A stretch of DNA of 64,000 nt from CmP2 sp052084925. Its GTDB lineage: Bacteria; Actinomycetota; Actinomycetes; Actinomycetales; Micrococcaceae. Of this stretch, positions 17,365 to 26,657 are shown piece after piece (positions within the stretch are counted from its first letter, which is position 1; each line of letters opens with the position of its first letter). The notes beneath the pieces are model-generated. The model was not told where the DNA came from and did not search any database. It saw only the letters and a list, made by a program, of their open reading frames with translations. The position numbers and the translations under genes are program-made. The DNA lies in NCBI GenBank assembly GCA_052084925.1, contig JBQDEV010000001.1, positions 372,001 through 436,000 of the forward strand, given 5' to 3'.

Positions 17365-19329
17365 TCATGCTTTCGCACCGGACCGCCAGTAGGTGTTGCG
17401 GCGCGGGGTCTGCCAGGGGTCATGGTAGATCGGCGCCCGGAAGTAGGGGACGTCGTCGATGAACTCGATCTGCCAGTCGCCGCGATCGGCCAGGGCATGG
17501 TCGTGTCGGCACAGCAGCACCCCATTGTTGACGGCGGTCGCTCCGCCCTCGCGCGCGGGTTGATGATGATGGGTCTGGCACCAGGAGATCGGCGCCGTGC
17601 AGCCCGGCGCCGCGCAGCCGCCATCGCGAGCCGCCACCGCCGCCCGGAGATGCCCGTCGAAGAACCGCTTTTTGGACCCGACATCGAGCACCTGGCCCGC
17701 GCCGCCGAGCACCACCGGCATCAGATTCGCCTCCACCAGCAGCTCTCGGAGGTGAGCGGGACGGATCGGCCCCGTGTACTGCCCCTCGGAGAGAAACAAC
17801 TCAGCCTTCCGGTATGGTTCGATCACCGAGAGGTCGAATCCGGGCGGCAGCAGGTTCGCCGCGTGCGCCTGGCGCATCATCGTGGCGTAGTCCATGGTGA
17901 CCATGGCCACCGGCCGGGTGGTGCCGTGGTCGGGGAGCTTATTCGACGGCGAGCGCAGTCCGGTGTGGAGCACCATGAGCACGGCATGCAGGGCCCGCTG
18001 GCCCCAGGCGCGCCGGTCCATGCCACCCACCGGGTCGCCCTCGGCATTCTCCGCGGCGGCCGTCTGACCTCCGGGGATCTCGGGGGCTTCGGTGCCGTCG
18101 TTGATGAACGGGGTCTCCCCCTCGAGAGTCCGACCGGCCGGGTTGTTCGCGGCCTGACAGATGGTCTCCATCAGCTCGTGGCTGGCGTCGTCGAGGCTCA
18201 TCTCCCAGTCGTGGTTGCCGTCGCGATTCCGGCCACGGTACCGAATCCGACACTTCTGCTCCCGATGCTCATCTTCGGGCAGCTCGCCATCGGGGTTGAT
18301 GAGGTTCTCGGCCAGCTGACGCCAGCGCGCCGCGGCCTGGAAGAAATTGTCGTCGTCGAGATCGCGCGCGGACCCGGTGAGCAGCGCCTCGCCCTGTTTC
18401 AGCAGTGAATTCGCCTTGCCCCGGTCGTAGGAGACTTTTTCCGCGGTGTCAGCGGCCCCAGCCATCGAGATGATCACCGAGCGCAGGGCTCGCTCCGTGA
18501 CCTCGCCCCGATGGAACGCCTGCGCCGCCGTCGACAGCAGGAAGTCCCGCGGGTTCGAGACATCATCGCGCGCCCCTTGGGCAGCATCTGCCGTGCCCAT
18601 GCCGGCACCGTCTGCCGCAGCATCGCTTTCCGTCGTCACACCGGGATCACCCGCACCCTCAGCAGAATTCTCGACGGCGTGCGCAACGAGCAGCGCTCCG
18701 GCGGCGGGGTTCCGATACAGGCGGCGCGCCGTGTCGAGGCGCTGTGCGATCTCCTTGCCACCGACGTGGGTGAGATGACGCAGGTATGCAGTGTGGTGTT
18801 TGTACATCACCCGTCCGGCCGGCACCCCGAGGAACTCCGGCCGATCCGCCTCATGGTTGAAGGTGTCCGCGACCAGCCCGGTGAGCCGGATCTGCAGGGC
18901 ATCGACCCGGCGCGCCATCGACTCGACGGTGCGCACCGCCTGCGGCAGCGACGCCTCCGGATCTTCACAGTGATACGCGGGAATCCGCGTCGGCACCGTC
19001 TTCTCCGCAAAGGGATCATCCGCTGGAGTCTCGTCAGCGTCCGCACCGTGAGTAGCGGCACCGTCAGCGCTCCAGCCGGTACCCCAATCCTGGGCCGAGG
19101 GACCGGAGTAAGCCTCACGAAAGACGGCGAATTCCCGTAACGCTTCCGGATCCACCAGCCGATCGGTGAGTTCCTGCAGCCCCACCGAGACCAACTCCAA
19201 CAGTTCCGCGGTGGAGCGACCGCCCTGATCCCGAACCTCCGAGTCACGCGCATTGGCGTCGCGCCCCGACCGCGGTTCCGGCGCGGAAGGCAGCGCGTCG
19301 TCACTCAAGGGCAATGCCGCCACGCTCAT
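17365..19329 (-). CDS. DUF222 / HNH endonuclease-domain protein
   Basis: A 654-aa protein of the actinobacterial DUF222-HNH family. The C-terminal nuclease carries CAAPGCTAPISWCQTHHHQP and NGVLLCRHDHALAD: zinc-binding Cys pairs and the His-Asn-His core. The middle (residues about 110-520) is the helical DUF222 region, with acidic low-complexity inserts around residues 90 and 220. These proteins occur in many copies in actinobacterial genomes; the role is uncertain, possibly mobile or linked to DNA repair. I prefer the ATG at 19329, preceded by GGAGCGAGGTG, over that at 19368. Confidence 0.85.
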   Translation of the reverse strand: MSVAALPLSDDALPSAPEPRSGRDANARDSEVRDQGGRSTAELLELVSVGLQELTDRLVDPEALREFAVFREAYSGPSAQDWGTGWSADGAATHGADADETPADDPFAEKTVPTRIPAYHCEDPEASLPQAVRTVESMARRVDALQIRLTGLVADTFNHEADRPEFLGVPAGRVMYKHHTAYLRHLTHVGGKEIAQRLDTARRLYRNPAAGALLVAHAVENSAEGAGDPGVTTESDAAADGAGMGTADAAQGARDDVSNPRDFLLSTAAQAFHRGEVTERALRSVIISMAGAADTAEKVSYDRGKANSLLKQGEALLTGSARDLDDDNFFQAAARWRQLAENLINPDGELPEDEHREQKCRIRYRGRNRDGNHDWEMSLDDASHELMETICQAANNPAGRTLEGETPFINDGTEAPEIPGGQTAAAENAEGDPVGGMDRRAWGQRALHAVLMVLHTGLRSPSNKLPDHGTTRPVAMVTMDYATMMRQAHAANLLPPGFDLSVIEPYRKAELFLSEGQYTGPIRPAHLRELLVEANLMPVVLGGAGQVLDVGSKKRFFDGHLRAAVAARDGGCAAPGCTAPISWCQTHHHQPAREGGATAVNNGVLLCRHDHALADRGDWQIEFIDDVPYFRAPIYHDPWQTPRRNTYWRSGAKA

Positions 19330-19641
19330 CACCTCGCTCCACGATGCCGTATCACCATCGAACAACAAACGAGATCTTTGGAGATCTATCGTCAGCTATC
19401 CGTAATTCATACGTTCTATATCCAGGGTACACACATTCGCATTACGACACAAGTGGTCTCGAACATTTTTCGGACGCGGATTCAGAACAGCCAAATTCCG
19501 CGGCCCGACCTGGCACACAGCACAGGGCCCGGCCACCGCACACAGGCGGCAGCCGGGCCCTTGAACAGGCGGCGGAATCGCTCCCGACACCGTCGTCCGT
19601 CGTGATCAGTCGACGGTGTTCAACGCTCGATTAACACTCGA
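19330..19641. other. Intergenic region, AT-rich centre
   Basis: This 312-bp gap separates the adhP stop from the HNH gene start. Its centre (about 19360-19480) is AT-rich and probably holds the HNH gene promoter. The adhP-proximal part contains a strong hairpin, listed separately. I see no gene with a ribosome site. Confidence 0.5.
19525..19560 (-). terminator. GC-rich hairpin downstream of adhP
   Basis: GGGCCCGGC at 19525-19533 and GCCGGGCCC at 19552-19560 are perfect 9-bp inverted arms with an 18-bp loop, lying about 80 bp beyond the adhP stop. There is no long T run, so it may be a Rho-assisted or pausing structure and not a classical terminator. Confidence 0.45.
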
Positions 19642-20661
19642 TCAGTATTCGATCACCACGCGACCCTCGATCTTGCCGTGCTTCATCTCTTCCAGCACGT
19701 CGTTGATGTCCTCCAGCGGGCGCCGGTGGTAGGTCGGGTGGATCTTGCCCGCGGCGTAGAACTCCAGCGCCTCCACCATGTCCTGTCGGGTGCCCACGAT
19801 CGAGCCGCGGATCGTCAGACCCTTGAGCACGATGTCGAAGATCGGCGCCGGGAAGTCGCCCGGGGGCAGCCCGTTGAACACGATGGTGCCGCCGCGACGG
19901 GTCATGTTGATCGCCTGGCCGAACGCCTTCGGGTGCACCGCGGTCACCAACACGCCGTGCGCACCGCCCACCTTCTCCTGGATCACCAACTCCGGGTCCT
20001 GCACATTGGCGTTCACCGTAATCTCGGCACCGTGCTTCTCGGCCAGCGCCAGCTTGTCGTCGGCAATGTCGACGGCGATCACGCGCATGCCCATCGCCAC
20101 CGCGTACTGCACCGCGATGTGGCCGAGGCCGCCGATACCGGAGATCACCACCCACTGGCCAGGTCGCACCTCGGTGCGCTTCAGACCCTTGTACACCGTC
20201 ACGCCAGCGCAGAGCACCGGACCCACCTCGTAGAGGTCCGATCCCTCGGGAATGATCGGGGCGTAGCGGGCGTCCACCAGCATGTACTCGCCGAAGGAAC
20301 CGTCGGTGGAGTAGCCGCCGTTGAGCTGCTGCTCACACAAGGTCTCCCAGCCGGTCCGACAGTGTTCGCAGTGGCCGCAGGCGCTCCACAGCCAGGCGTT
20401 GCCCACCGTGTCGCCGACCTTCACCTCGGTGACGTCGGGGCCGATTTCCTCCACGACGCCGACGCCCTCGTGACCGGGCACGAACGGCGGGGACGGCTTG
20501 ATCGGCCAGTCGCCCTCGGCGGCGTGCAGGTCGGTGTGGCAGACGCCGGTGGAGATCAGGCGGACCAGCGCCTGATGCTGGCCCGGCGTCGGGCGCTCGG
20601 TCTGCTTGACGTTCAGGTCGTCGCCGAAATTCTCGACGACGGCGGCTTTCATCGTGCTCAT
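19642..20661 (-). CDS. adhP: Zinc-dependent alcohol dehydrogenase AdhP
   Basis: A 339-aa medium-chain dehydrogenase. The catalytic zinc site is visible as GVCHTDLHA and PGHEGVGVVEEIG; the structural zinc set lies in CGHCEHCRTGWETLC; the NAD site is GIGGLGHIAVQYA. It oxidises ethanol or other primary alcohols to aldehydes. It sits 218 bp downstream of the aldehyde dehydrogenase on the same strand, giving an alcohol-to-acid module. Confidence 0.92.
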   Translation of the reverse strand: MSTMKAAVVENFGDDLNVKQTERPTPGQHQALVRLISTGVCHTDLHAAEGDWPIKPSPPFVPGHEGVGVVEEIGPDVTEVKVGDTVGNAWLWSACGHCEHCRTGWETLCEQQLNGGYSTDGSFGEYMLVDARYAPIIPEGSDLYEVGPVLCAGVTVYKGLKRTEVRPGQWVVISGIGGLGHIAVQYAVAMGMRVIAVDIADDKLALAEKHGAEITVNANVQDPELVIQEKVGGAHGVLVTAVHPKAFGQAINMTRRGGTIVFNGLPPGDFPAPIFDIVLKGLTIRGSIVGTRQDMVEALEFYAAGKIHPTYHRRPLEDINDVLEEMKHGKIEGRVVIEY

Positions 20662-20879
20662 AGCGTTACTCCTGGGTGACGGGGATCGGGTGATCCGGGT
20701 GACTTCGGGTACTGGGGTAGTCGGTCGGTCGGTCAGATGAGTCAGGGGGTCAGATGGTCAGGTGCCGTGTCCGGGCACGCCCGGTTTTCGGGCGCGACGA
20801 ACCAGCGGCAGGGTCGCGGGGTCACTGCCGGCCGGTGAGCTGGCAGCCAGACGGAACAGGCGGGACCGGGGTGGGCGGT

Positions 20880-22403
20880 TTAGAAGAAGCCCTGTTTGTT
20901 CTCGGTGTAGGAGACCAACAGGTTCTTGGTCTGCTGATAGTGGTCCAGCATCATCAGGTGGTTCTCACGACCGATGCCGGAGGACTTGTACCCGCCGAAC
21001 GCGGCGTGGGCCGGGTAGGCGTGGTAGTTGTTGACCCACACGCGGCCGGCCTGGATCTCGCGGCCGGCGCGGTAGGCGGTGTTGCCGTTGCGCGACCACA
21101 CGCCAGCGCCGAGGCCGTACAGGGTGTCGTTCGCAATGGACAGCGCGTCGTCGTAGTCGCTGAAGGTGGTGACAGAGACGACGGGGCCGAAGATCTCCTC
21201 CTGGAAGATCCGCATGTTGTTGGTGCCCTTGAAGATGGTGGGCTGCACGTAGTAGCCGCCCGCCAACTCACCATCGAGCTCGGCGCGGGCACCGCCGGTG
21301 AGCACCTGAGCGCCCTCCTGCTTGCCGATGTCCAGGTAGGAGAGGATCTTCTCCAGCTGGTCGTTGGAGGCCTGGGCGCCGATCATGGTGTCGGTGTCCA
21401 GCGGGTTGCCCTGCACGATCTTCTGGGTGCGAGCGACGACGGCGTCGAGGAACTGATCCGCGATGGAGTCCTGAACGAGCGCACGCGAGGGACAGGTGCA
21501 AACCTCGCCCTGATTCAGCGCGAACATGGTGAAGCCCTCCTGGGCCTTGTCGTAGAACGCGTCGTCCTGGGCAGCCACGTCCTCGAAGAAGATGTTCGGG
21601 GATTTGCCGCCCAGCTCCAGGGTGATCGGGATGATGTTCTCGGAGGCGTACTGCATGATGAGTCGGCCGGTGGTGGTCTCACCGGTGAATGCGATCTTGC
21701 GGATGCGCTTGTTCGAGGCCAGCGGCTTGCCGGCCTCCAGGCCGAACCCGTTGACGATGTTGATGACGCCGGGAGGCAGCAGGTCGCCGATCAGGTCGAT
21801 GAGCACCATGATCGAGGCCGGGGTCTGCTCGGCGGGCTTGAGCACGACGGCGTTGCCGGTGGCCAGGGCGGGCGCCAGTTTCCAGACCGCCATCAGGATG
21901 GGGAAGTTCCAGGGGATGATCTGCCCGACGACGCCGAGCGGCTCGTGGTAGTGGTAGGCCACGGTGTCTTCGTCGATCTGGGAGAGCGAGCCCTCCTGGG
22001 CGCGAATGGCCGAAGCGAAGTAGCGGAAGTGGTCGACCGCCAGCGGAATGTCGGCGTTGAGGGTTTCACGGACGGCCTTGCCGTTGTCCCAGGATTCGGC
22101 GACGGCGATCTTTTCCAGGTTGGCTTCGATCCGGTCGGCGATCTTCTGCAGGATCCCGGCGCGCTCGGCCACCGAGGTCTTGCCCCAGGCGGGTGCCGCG
22201 GCGTGGGCGGCGTCGAGAGCTGCTTCAATATCTTCGGCGGTGCCGCGGGCGACCTCGCAGAACACCTGGCCGGTCACCGGGGTGACATTCTCGAAGTACT
22301 GGCCCTTCACGGGAGCGACCCACTGGCCGCCGATGTAGTGCTCGTAGCGTGACTTGAATTCGACGACGGCGCCGTCGATCCCGGGGTTGGCGTAGACAGT
22401 CAT
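20880..22403 (-). CDS. NAD-dependent aldehyde dehydrogenase (ExaC/AldB-like)
   Basis: The 507-aa enzyme carries the full catalytic set: IPWNFPILMAVWKLAPALA, catalytic Glu in LELGGKSPN and nucleophilic Cys in NQGEVCTCPSR. The C-terminus FGGYKSSGIGRENHL is typical of the acetaldehyde dehydrogenase branch, which often neighbours DUF779 genes as here. It would convert the aldehyde made by AdhP to the acid. The upstream 208-bp region holds long inverted repeats (see separate entry), so the gene is probably controlled by the AcoR-like protein encoded upstream. Confidence 0.92.
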   Translation of the reverse strand: MTVYANPGIDGAVVEFKSRYEHYIGGQWVAPVKGQYFENVTPVTGQVFCEVARGTAEDIEAALDAAHAAAPAWGKTSVAERAGILQKIADRIEANLEKIAVAESWDNGKAVRETLNADIPLAVDHFRYFASAIRAQEGSLSQIDEDTVAYHYHEPLGVVGQIIPWNFPILMAVWKLAPALATGNAVVLKPAEQTPASIMVLIDLIGDLLPPGVINIVNGFGLEAGKPLASNKRIRKIAFTGETTTGRLIMQYASENIIPITLELGGKSPNIFFEDVAAQDDAFYDKAQEGFTMFALNQGEVCTCPSRALVQDSIADQFLDAVVARTQKIVQGNPLDTDTMIGAQASNDQLEKILSYLDIGKQEGAQVLTGGARAELDGELAGGYYVQPTIFKGTNNMRIFQEEIFGPVVSVTTFSDYDDALSIANDTLYGLGAGVWSRNGNTAYRAGREIQAGRVWVNNYHAYPAHAAFGGYKSSGIGRENHLMMLDHYQQTKNLLVSYTENKQGFF

Positions 22404-22453
22404 GGGGTCCTCCTGTGAGTCGGTGGCTGGTTGAGCTCGGTGACTTCTCTGGC

Positions 22454-22529
22454 ACGGGGTCGCCTCGGAGCTGCGGCGGTTCTCAGAAGGAACGATGTGT
22501 GTCCCGCCGTGCCGCCGAGGCGACCCCGT
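22454..22529. repeat. Long inverted repeat in the aldehyde dehydrogenase leader
   Basis: ACGGGGTCGCCTCGG (22454-22468) and CCGAGGCGACCCCGT (22515-22529) are perfect 15-bp complementary arms around a 46-bp spacer whose ends are themselves partly complementary. The structure lies 50-125 bp upstream of the aldehyde dehydrogenase start. It could be a terminator or attenuator after the regulator gene, or a leader structure. Its role is inferred only from position. Confidence 0.5.
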
Positions 22530-22581
22530 ATATATGTGAGCCTAGTCACAGTGGGGTTGCGCCGAGGTTGCGCCGGGACAC

Positions 22582-22593
22582 GCAACACGTTGC
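22582..22593. promoter_or_regulatory. Candidate operator, GCAAC-N2-GTTGC
   Basis: GCAACACGTTGC has perfect 5-bp inverted arms and lies between the AcoR-like gene and the aldehyde dehydrogenase. Two further TTGCGCC half-site-like words stand just upstream. This is a plausible binding site for the AcoR-like regulator encoded next door; unproven. Confidence 0.4.
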
Positions 22594-22611
22594 ATCAGCT
22601 GGTTAGTACCC

Positions 22612-24075
22612 TTAGCGCTGGGTGCGCAGGCGTTCCAGGGTGCTCACGACGAGTGAGCGGCGTGGGGACTCGGCGGGCAGCAGGCGCAGCGCCATCATCC
22701 ACAGTTCCTCATCGTCTGCCGCTTCGGGGCGGGTGAGGTAGTGCCAGAGCTGGGTGGCGTCGGCGTCCTGGAGGACCGCTTCGCGCAGGGCACCGCCGAG
22801 TTCCTCGCGGATCTGCACAATCCCGGGGGCGTCGGAGTGCGGCAGTACGGGCCCGACGGCGGCGGCCAGGGCGTCCTGCACATCGCCGTCGCGCAGCGAT
22901 TCCCGGGCCAGGGCGGCGTCGGTGCGGATCTCGCCGTCGAGCCGGTAGGGCCGCGAGGACACGGTGAGCGGGCAATCCTGCGAGCTCAGGGCCCGGCGCA
23001 GGCGGTGGATCTCGGCGCGCAGCGTGATGGCCCGCGATTCCGCCCCGGGGGCGATCTCCCCGTAGAGCAGCTCCTCGAGGGTGGCGCCATCGAGTCCGCC
23101 GCTGTGCCAGTCGAGCAGGGTGAGGATCTCGGCGTGGCGCAGGCTCAACTCGCGCCGGCTGACCCGCGGTGGCAGCTGGCCGGTGACGTGAATGACGGCG
23201 GACGACGGCGGCGTGGTCGAGGAGGTGGCCGCCGCCAGCGGACGAGCGGCACCGCGGGAGCCGGCGCGGCCCGGGCGCGGCGAGGCGGGCGCGGGGGCAG
23301 CGGTCCAGGTGGAGGCTCGGGCTGCGGTCCGGGCGGGAGTAGAGGTCGGGATGATCATCTGGTGCAGGCTCAGCCCGTGTTCCGGGTCGGTGCGCAGCTC
23401 TTCGGTGGAGAGCTGGTTCCGCCACAGTGATTCCACGGCGGTCACGGTGGCGCGTAGCAGCGAGAACGCCAACGGACTGACGGCGTCGTCGCCTCCCGTA
23501 ACATCGATGACGCCGATAAGCTCCCCGGTGGCCGGGTTGCGCACGGGCATCGCCGAGCAGCTCCACGGATGCACCAGGGGGCTGAAGTGCTCGGCCCGGC
23601 TGATCTGCGAGGGTCGCCCGGTGGCCAGGGCCGCTCCGGGGGCGGCGGTGCCGACGGAGGTTTCCGACCAGTCGGCCCCGGGCACGAAGCCCATCAGCTC
23701 CGCTCGGCGCGCGGCCAGCTCGTCGCCCTCCACCCAGAGCAGGTGCCCGTCGGCGTTGCCCAGGGCGGTGATGAGCCCTGCATCAGCAGCCGGGTCGATG
23801 AGCAGGGTGCGGATCACCGGCAGGGCGGCGGCCAGCGCGTGCTGCCGGCGGGCGGCGTCGAGGTCGGCGCTGGGCACCGCGAACGGCACGGAGACCCGCT
23901 GCGGGTCGCGGTGGGCTTCCAGGGAACGTTGCCAGGAGGCGAGCACGTCGGGGCGCACCGATCGCAGGGCCTCCGAGGGTGGCCGGGGTGAGGTGCGAGA
24001 CAGGGTGCGCAGGGCGTCGCGGGCCAGCTCCACACGGTGCTGGTAGGCGTCAGCCGAGGGCTGCTGGACGCTCAC
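22612..24075 (-). CDS. AcoR-like transcriptional regulator with GAF sensor domain
   Basis: A 487-aa regulator. The N-terminal part shows the AcoR layout: RPDVLASWQRSLEAH, then a GAF-like sensor with VEGDELAARRAELMGFVPGA, SETSVGTAAPGAALATG and GELIGVIDVTGGDDAVSPL. There is no AAA+ sigma54-interaction module. After an Ala/Pro-rich linker the C-terminus (RRELSLRHAEILTLLDWH to RAEIHRLRRALSS) looks like a winged-helix DNA-binding unit. It probably senses an alcohol or aldehyde and controls the downstream dehydrogenases. The GTG at 24075 is chosen because it follows the DUF779 stop; the ATG at 24144 would overlap that gene by 62 bp. The start is uncertain. Confidence 0.78.
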   Translation of the reverse strand: MSVQQPSADAYQHRVELARDALRTLSRTSPRPPSEALRSVRPDVLASWQRSLEAHRDPQRVSVPFAVPSADLDAARRQHALAAALPVIRTLLIDPAADAGLITALGNADGHLLWVEGDELAARRAELMGFVPGADWSETSVGTAAPGAALATGRPSQISRAEHFSPLVHPWSCSAMPVRNPATGELIGVIDVTGGDDAVSPLAFSLLRATVTAVESLWRNQLSTEELRTDPEHGLSLHQMIIPTSTPARTAARASTWTAAPAPASPRPGRAGSRGAARPLAAATSSTTPPSSAVIHVTGQLPPRVSRRELSLRHAEILTLLDWHSGGLDGATLEELLYGEIAPGAESRAITLRAEIHRLRRALSSQDCPLTVSSRPYRLDGEIRTDAALARESLRDGDVQDALAAAVGPVLPHSDAPGIVQIREELGGALREAVLQDADATQLWHYLTRPEAADDEELWMMALRLLPAESPRRSLVVSTLERLRTQR

Positions 24076-24082
24076 GGCCGGC

Positions 24083-24598
24083 TCACGAGGCACTCGAAGC
24101 AGGTGCAGTGGCTGGATCCTCAGCGCCAGTGGCGGTCGACACATCCATCAGCCGCGAGCGGATCAGGAAGCGCTTGCCCTCGGGTGCCTCCACGGAGAAT
24201 CCGGCCCCGCGGCCATTGACGACGTCGAGCGTCAGGTGGGTGTGCTTCCAGTACTCGAACTGTTCCCGGCTCATCCAGAACGGCAGCGCACCGGTTTTCA
24301 CCTCGGCATCCGTGTCCGCGGCGGGTAGTTCGAAAGTGCCCAGCAGAATGTCGGAGCCGCCGGTGCGGAAGTCCCCGGCCGGATAACACATGGGCGAGGA
24401 ACCGTCGCAGCATCCCCCGGACTGGTGGATCATCAGCTCCCCGTGGATGCCGCGCAGGCGCTGGATCAACTCCAGCGCGTCCTGGGTCATCGCCACCCGG
24501 GAGACGGTCTCGCCCTCCACTTCGGGGCGCGCGTCAAGTGCTGAGCCGACAACGGGGTCAACAACAGTGTCAACAACGGGAGCGCGATCGGGTTCCAT
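24083..24598 (-). CDS. DUF779-domain protein
   Basis: A 171-aa protein whose centre carries the DUF779 hallmark HQSGGCCDGSSPMC near residue 58, then FWMSREQFEYWKHTHLTLDV and SVEAPEGKRFLIRSR. The Cys-rich motif suggests metal or thiol chemistry. DUF779 genes are regularly found beside acetaldehyde dehydrogenases, and here one lies at the head of the cluster with the regulator, aldehyde dehydrogenase and AdhP. The biochemical role is not known to me. Confidence 0.82.
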   Translation of the reverse strand: MEPDRAPVVDTVVDPVVGSALDARPEVEGETVSRVAMTQDALELIQRLRGIHGELMIHQSGGCCDGSSPMCYPAGDFRTGGSDILLGTFELPAADTDAEVKTGALPFWMSREQFEYWKHTHLTLDVVNGRGAGFSVEAPEGKRFLIRSRLMDVSTATGAEDPATAPASSAS

Positions 24599-24690
24599 GC
24601 CGCCGAGGATACCAAAGGACTGTGTGCTGCGTCACTCTTGAGCGGCGACGCCGAAGAAGTTCGGCGCACAGCGCAACGGCCGCAACGGAA

Positions 24691-24724
24691 CCCTGGAACA
24701 TACAGTGTTCAGGGGCCGGTGCGG
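24691..24724 (-). terminator. Possible terminator hairpin after the TPP enzyme gene
   Basis: CCCTGGAACA, a 5-nt loop and TGTTCAGGGG form a stem of GAACA/TGTTC plus CCCT/AGGG with one bulge, about 50-85 bp beyond the stop of the leftward TPP enzyme. No clear T tract follows, so confidence is limited. Confidence 0.35.
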
Positions 24725-24776
24725 CCGTCGCTGTGGTGCTGTTCAGTCAGCACACGAGCCCATCAGTTCAGTCGGC

Positions 24777-26432
24777 TCAGTACGCTTTCTTGCGCTGCTC
24801 GACCACGAGGTGGATGAGCGCGAAGGTGCCGTCGTCGTCGATGGCTTTCAGCGCCGACTCCAGCGCGGCCGGGATCTCCTCGTCCTGCGTGACCTTCACA
24901 CCGAATCCACCGAAGGCTTCCGCCATGCCGGCGAAATCGGGGTTCTTCAGCTGGGTACCGGACACGCGGTTCGGGTAGTCGCGCTCCTGGTGGGTTCGGA
25001 TGGTGCCGTATTCCTGGTTGTCCATCACGATCACCAGCGGGGTGGCACCGTACTGGGTGGCAGTGGCCAACTCCTGGCCGTTCATCAGGAACTCGCCGTC
25101 ACCGGCGATCGTCACGATCCGACGACCCGGGTAGTTCAGCGACGCGGCGACGGCCGAGGGGATGGAGTACCCCATGGAGCCGTTGCGCGCCGAGATCATG
25201 GAAGCGTAGGACTGGGTCGGGAAGTAGCGGTGCGCCCAGTTCGTGTGCTCGCCGGCGCCGAAGGTGACCATGGAGTCCTCGGGCAGCGCCGCCACCAGGT
25301 GCGCCATCATCGTGTCCATCTTGGCGGGACCCTCCAGCGGCTCGGCCGCAGGCAAGGCAGCGAACTTTTCCTGCTCGGCGCGCATCTTCGAGGTCCACTG
25401 CTTCCAAGAATCCTTCACCTCGAGGTCCATCAGCACCAGGTCGCGCACGAACACATCCGGCTTGGCCACGATCTGGAACGACACCGGGCCGGAGCGACCG
25501 CGCAGCGACGGGTCGATCGTGACGATGAAGTTCTTCTTGTCCCAGTTCTGCCGGATGTTGAAACCGTCGGTGATCACGTCGCCGGGCACGGTGCCCACGA
25601 ACACGATCAGGTCGGTCTCCTCGAGCAGGTCATAGGTGGGCTTGGGTCGGCCGTAGCCGATGGGACCCACATACGACGGCGAGTCGAAGGGCACGGTGCC
25701 CTGGGTGCGCCACTCCGCTGCGGCCGGGATCTGGTGGTCCTCGAGCCAGCGGGTCAGTTGCTGCGCCCCCTCCGACGTCCAGTCGTTGCCGCCGGTGATG
25801 AACAGCGGCTTCTCGGCGGTGCGCAGCGCGTCGTGCAGGGCCTTCCAGTCAGTCACGGTCATGCCGCCGCCGGCGATCGGGATCTGCGGGTGCGGGTGGT
25901 CCTCCACCTCGACCTTGATGACGTCCTCAGGCAGCCCGACGACGACCGGGCCGGGACGACCGGAATTGGCAGCGAACATGGCTTCGGCCACGATTTCGGA
26001 GGCGCGCTCGGGGTGGTCCAGCACCATGACGCGCTTGGCACCGGTGCCGAACCAGGCGTGCGGGTCGAATTCCTGGAAGGCTTCGCGGTCGCGGTGCTCG
26101 AAGGGGATCAGCCCCACAAACAGCACCATCGGGGTGGAGTCCTGCCAGGCGGTGTGCAGCCCGACGTGGGCGTTGGCGGCGCCGGGGCCGCGGGTCACCA
26201 TGGCCACCCCGGGGATGGAGTTCATCTTGCCGTCGGCCTCAGCCATGTAGGCCGCGCCGCCCTCGTGACGGCAGATCACGTTCTCGATGCTGGAGTCATG
26301 CAGTCCGTCGAGCACGTCCAAGTAGGACTCGCCCGGGACCGAATAGATGCGCTTCACGCCGTGGGCCACCAGAGTATCGACGATGAGGTGACCGGCCGAC
26401 TTCTTCGACGGCTGGGCAGCGGACTCGGACAT
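24777..26432 (-). CDS. Thiamine-pyrophosphate-dependent enzyme, acetolactate-synthase-like
   Basis: A 551-aa three-domain TPP enzyme: the N-terminal PYR domain has the cofactor-activating Glu in CRHEGGAAYMAEADG, the middle domain follows, and the C-terminal PP domain has the Mg/TPP motif AGDGEFLMNGQELATATQY. The family includes acetolactate synthase, benzoylformate decarboxylase and sulfoacetaldehyde acetyltransferase; no residue visible here settles the substrate. The ATG at 26432 is preceded by CAAGGAGATT. It is divergent from the CitE-like lyase gene, so both may act on related 2-oxo or hydroxyacyl substrates. Confidence 0.82.
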   Translation of the reverse strand: MSESAAQPSKKSAGHLIVDTLVAHGVKRIYSVPGESYLDVLDGLHDSSIENVICRHEGGAAYMAEADGKMNSIPGVAMVTRGPGAANAHVGLHTAWQDSTPMVLFVGLIPFEHRDREAFQEFDPHAWFGTGAKRVMVLDHPERASEIVAEAMFAANSGRPGPVVVGLPEDVIKVEVEDHPHPQIPIAGGGMTVTDWKALHDALRTAEKPLFITGGNDWTSEGAQQLTRWLEDHQIPAAAEWRTQGTVPFDSPSYVGPIGYGRPKPTYDLLEETDLIVFVGTVPGDVITDGFNIRQNWDKKNFIVTIDPSLRGRSGPVSFQIVAKPDVFVRDLVLMDLEVKDSWKQWTSKMRAEQEKFAALPAAEPLEGPAKMDTMMAHLVAALPEDSMVTFGAGEHTNWAHRYFPTQSYASMISARNGSMGYSIPSAVAASLNYPGRRIVTIAGDGEFLMNGQELATATQYGATPLVIVMDNQEYGTIRTHQERDYPNRVSGTQLKNPDFAGMAEAFGGFGVKVTQDEEIPAALESALKAIDDDGTFALIHLVVEQRKKAY

Positions 26433-26657
26433 GAAATCTCCTTGGGGTGTATTTCGGCGCAGGTTTGGATCAACGTACACCAGATTCCGCCCCCGCCCCG
26501 TCGCTGTGGCGATGTGTGTCACAAAGCGTTTATGCTGGTTCCCAACGTCCACACCCGGACTCCTCGGGCCAGCCACCTTCGCTGGCCGATCGCGCCGATG
26601 CCGATCAGCATCTCGCCGCCGCCTTCTCGCGTGTCCCAGAAGTATCAGGAGTTCATT

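Noticed and set aside
20703..20760. GTCG and GTCAG tetranucleotide runs between adhP and the aldehyde dehydrogenase
   Set aside because: The repeats are short and irregular, without units or spacers of a CRISPR or VNTR. No function can be supported.
24694..24720. Apparent BioQ-like site GAACA-N5-TGTTC after the TPP gene
   Set aside because: The arms are spaced by 5 and not 3 bases and flanked by complementary G/C bases, so a terminator stem is the better reading.
24705..26657. Long plus-strand frame running into the CoA ester lyase
   Set aside because: The first 650 codons are antisense to the TPP enzyme, which has clear cofactor motifs. A GTG with a good ribosome site at 26658 marks the true start.
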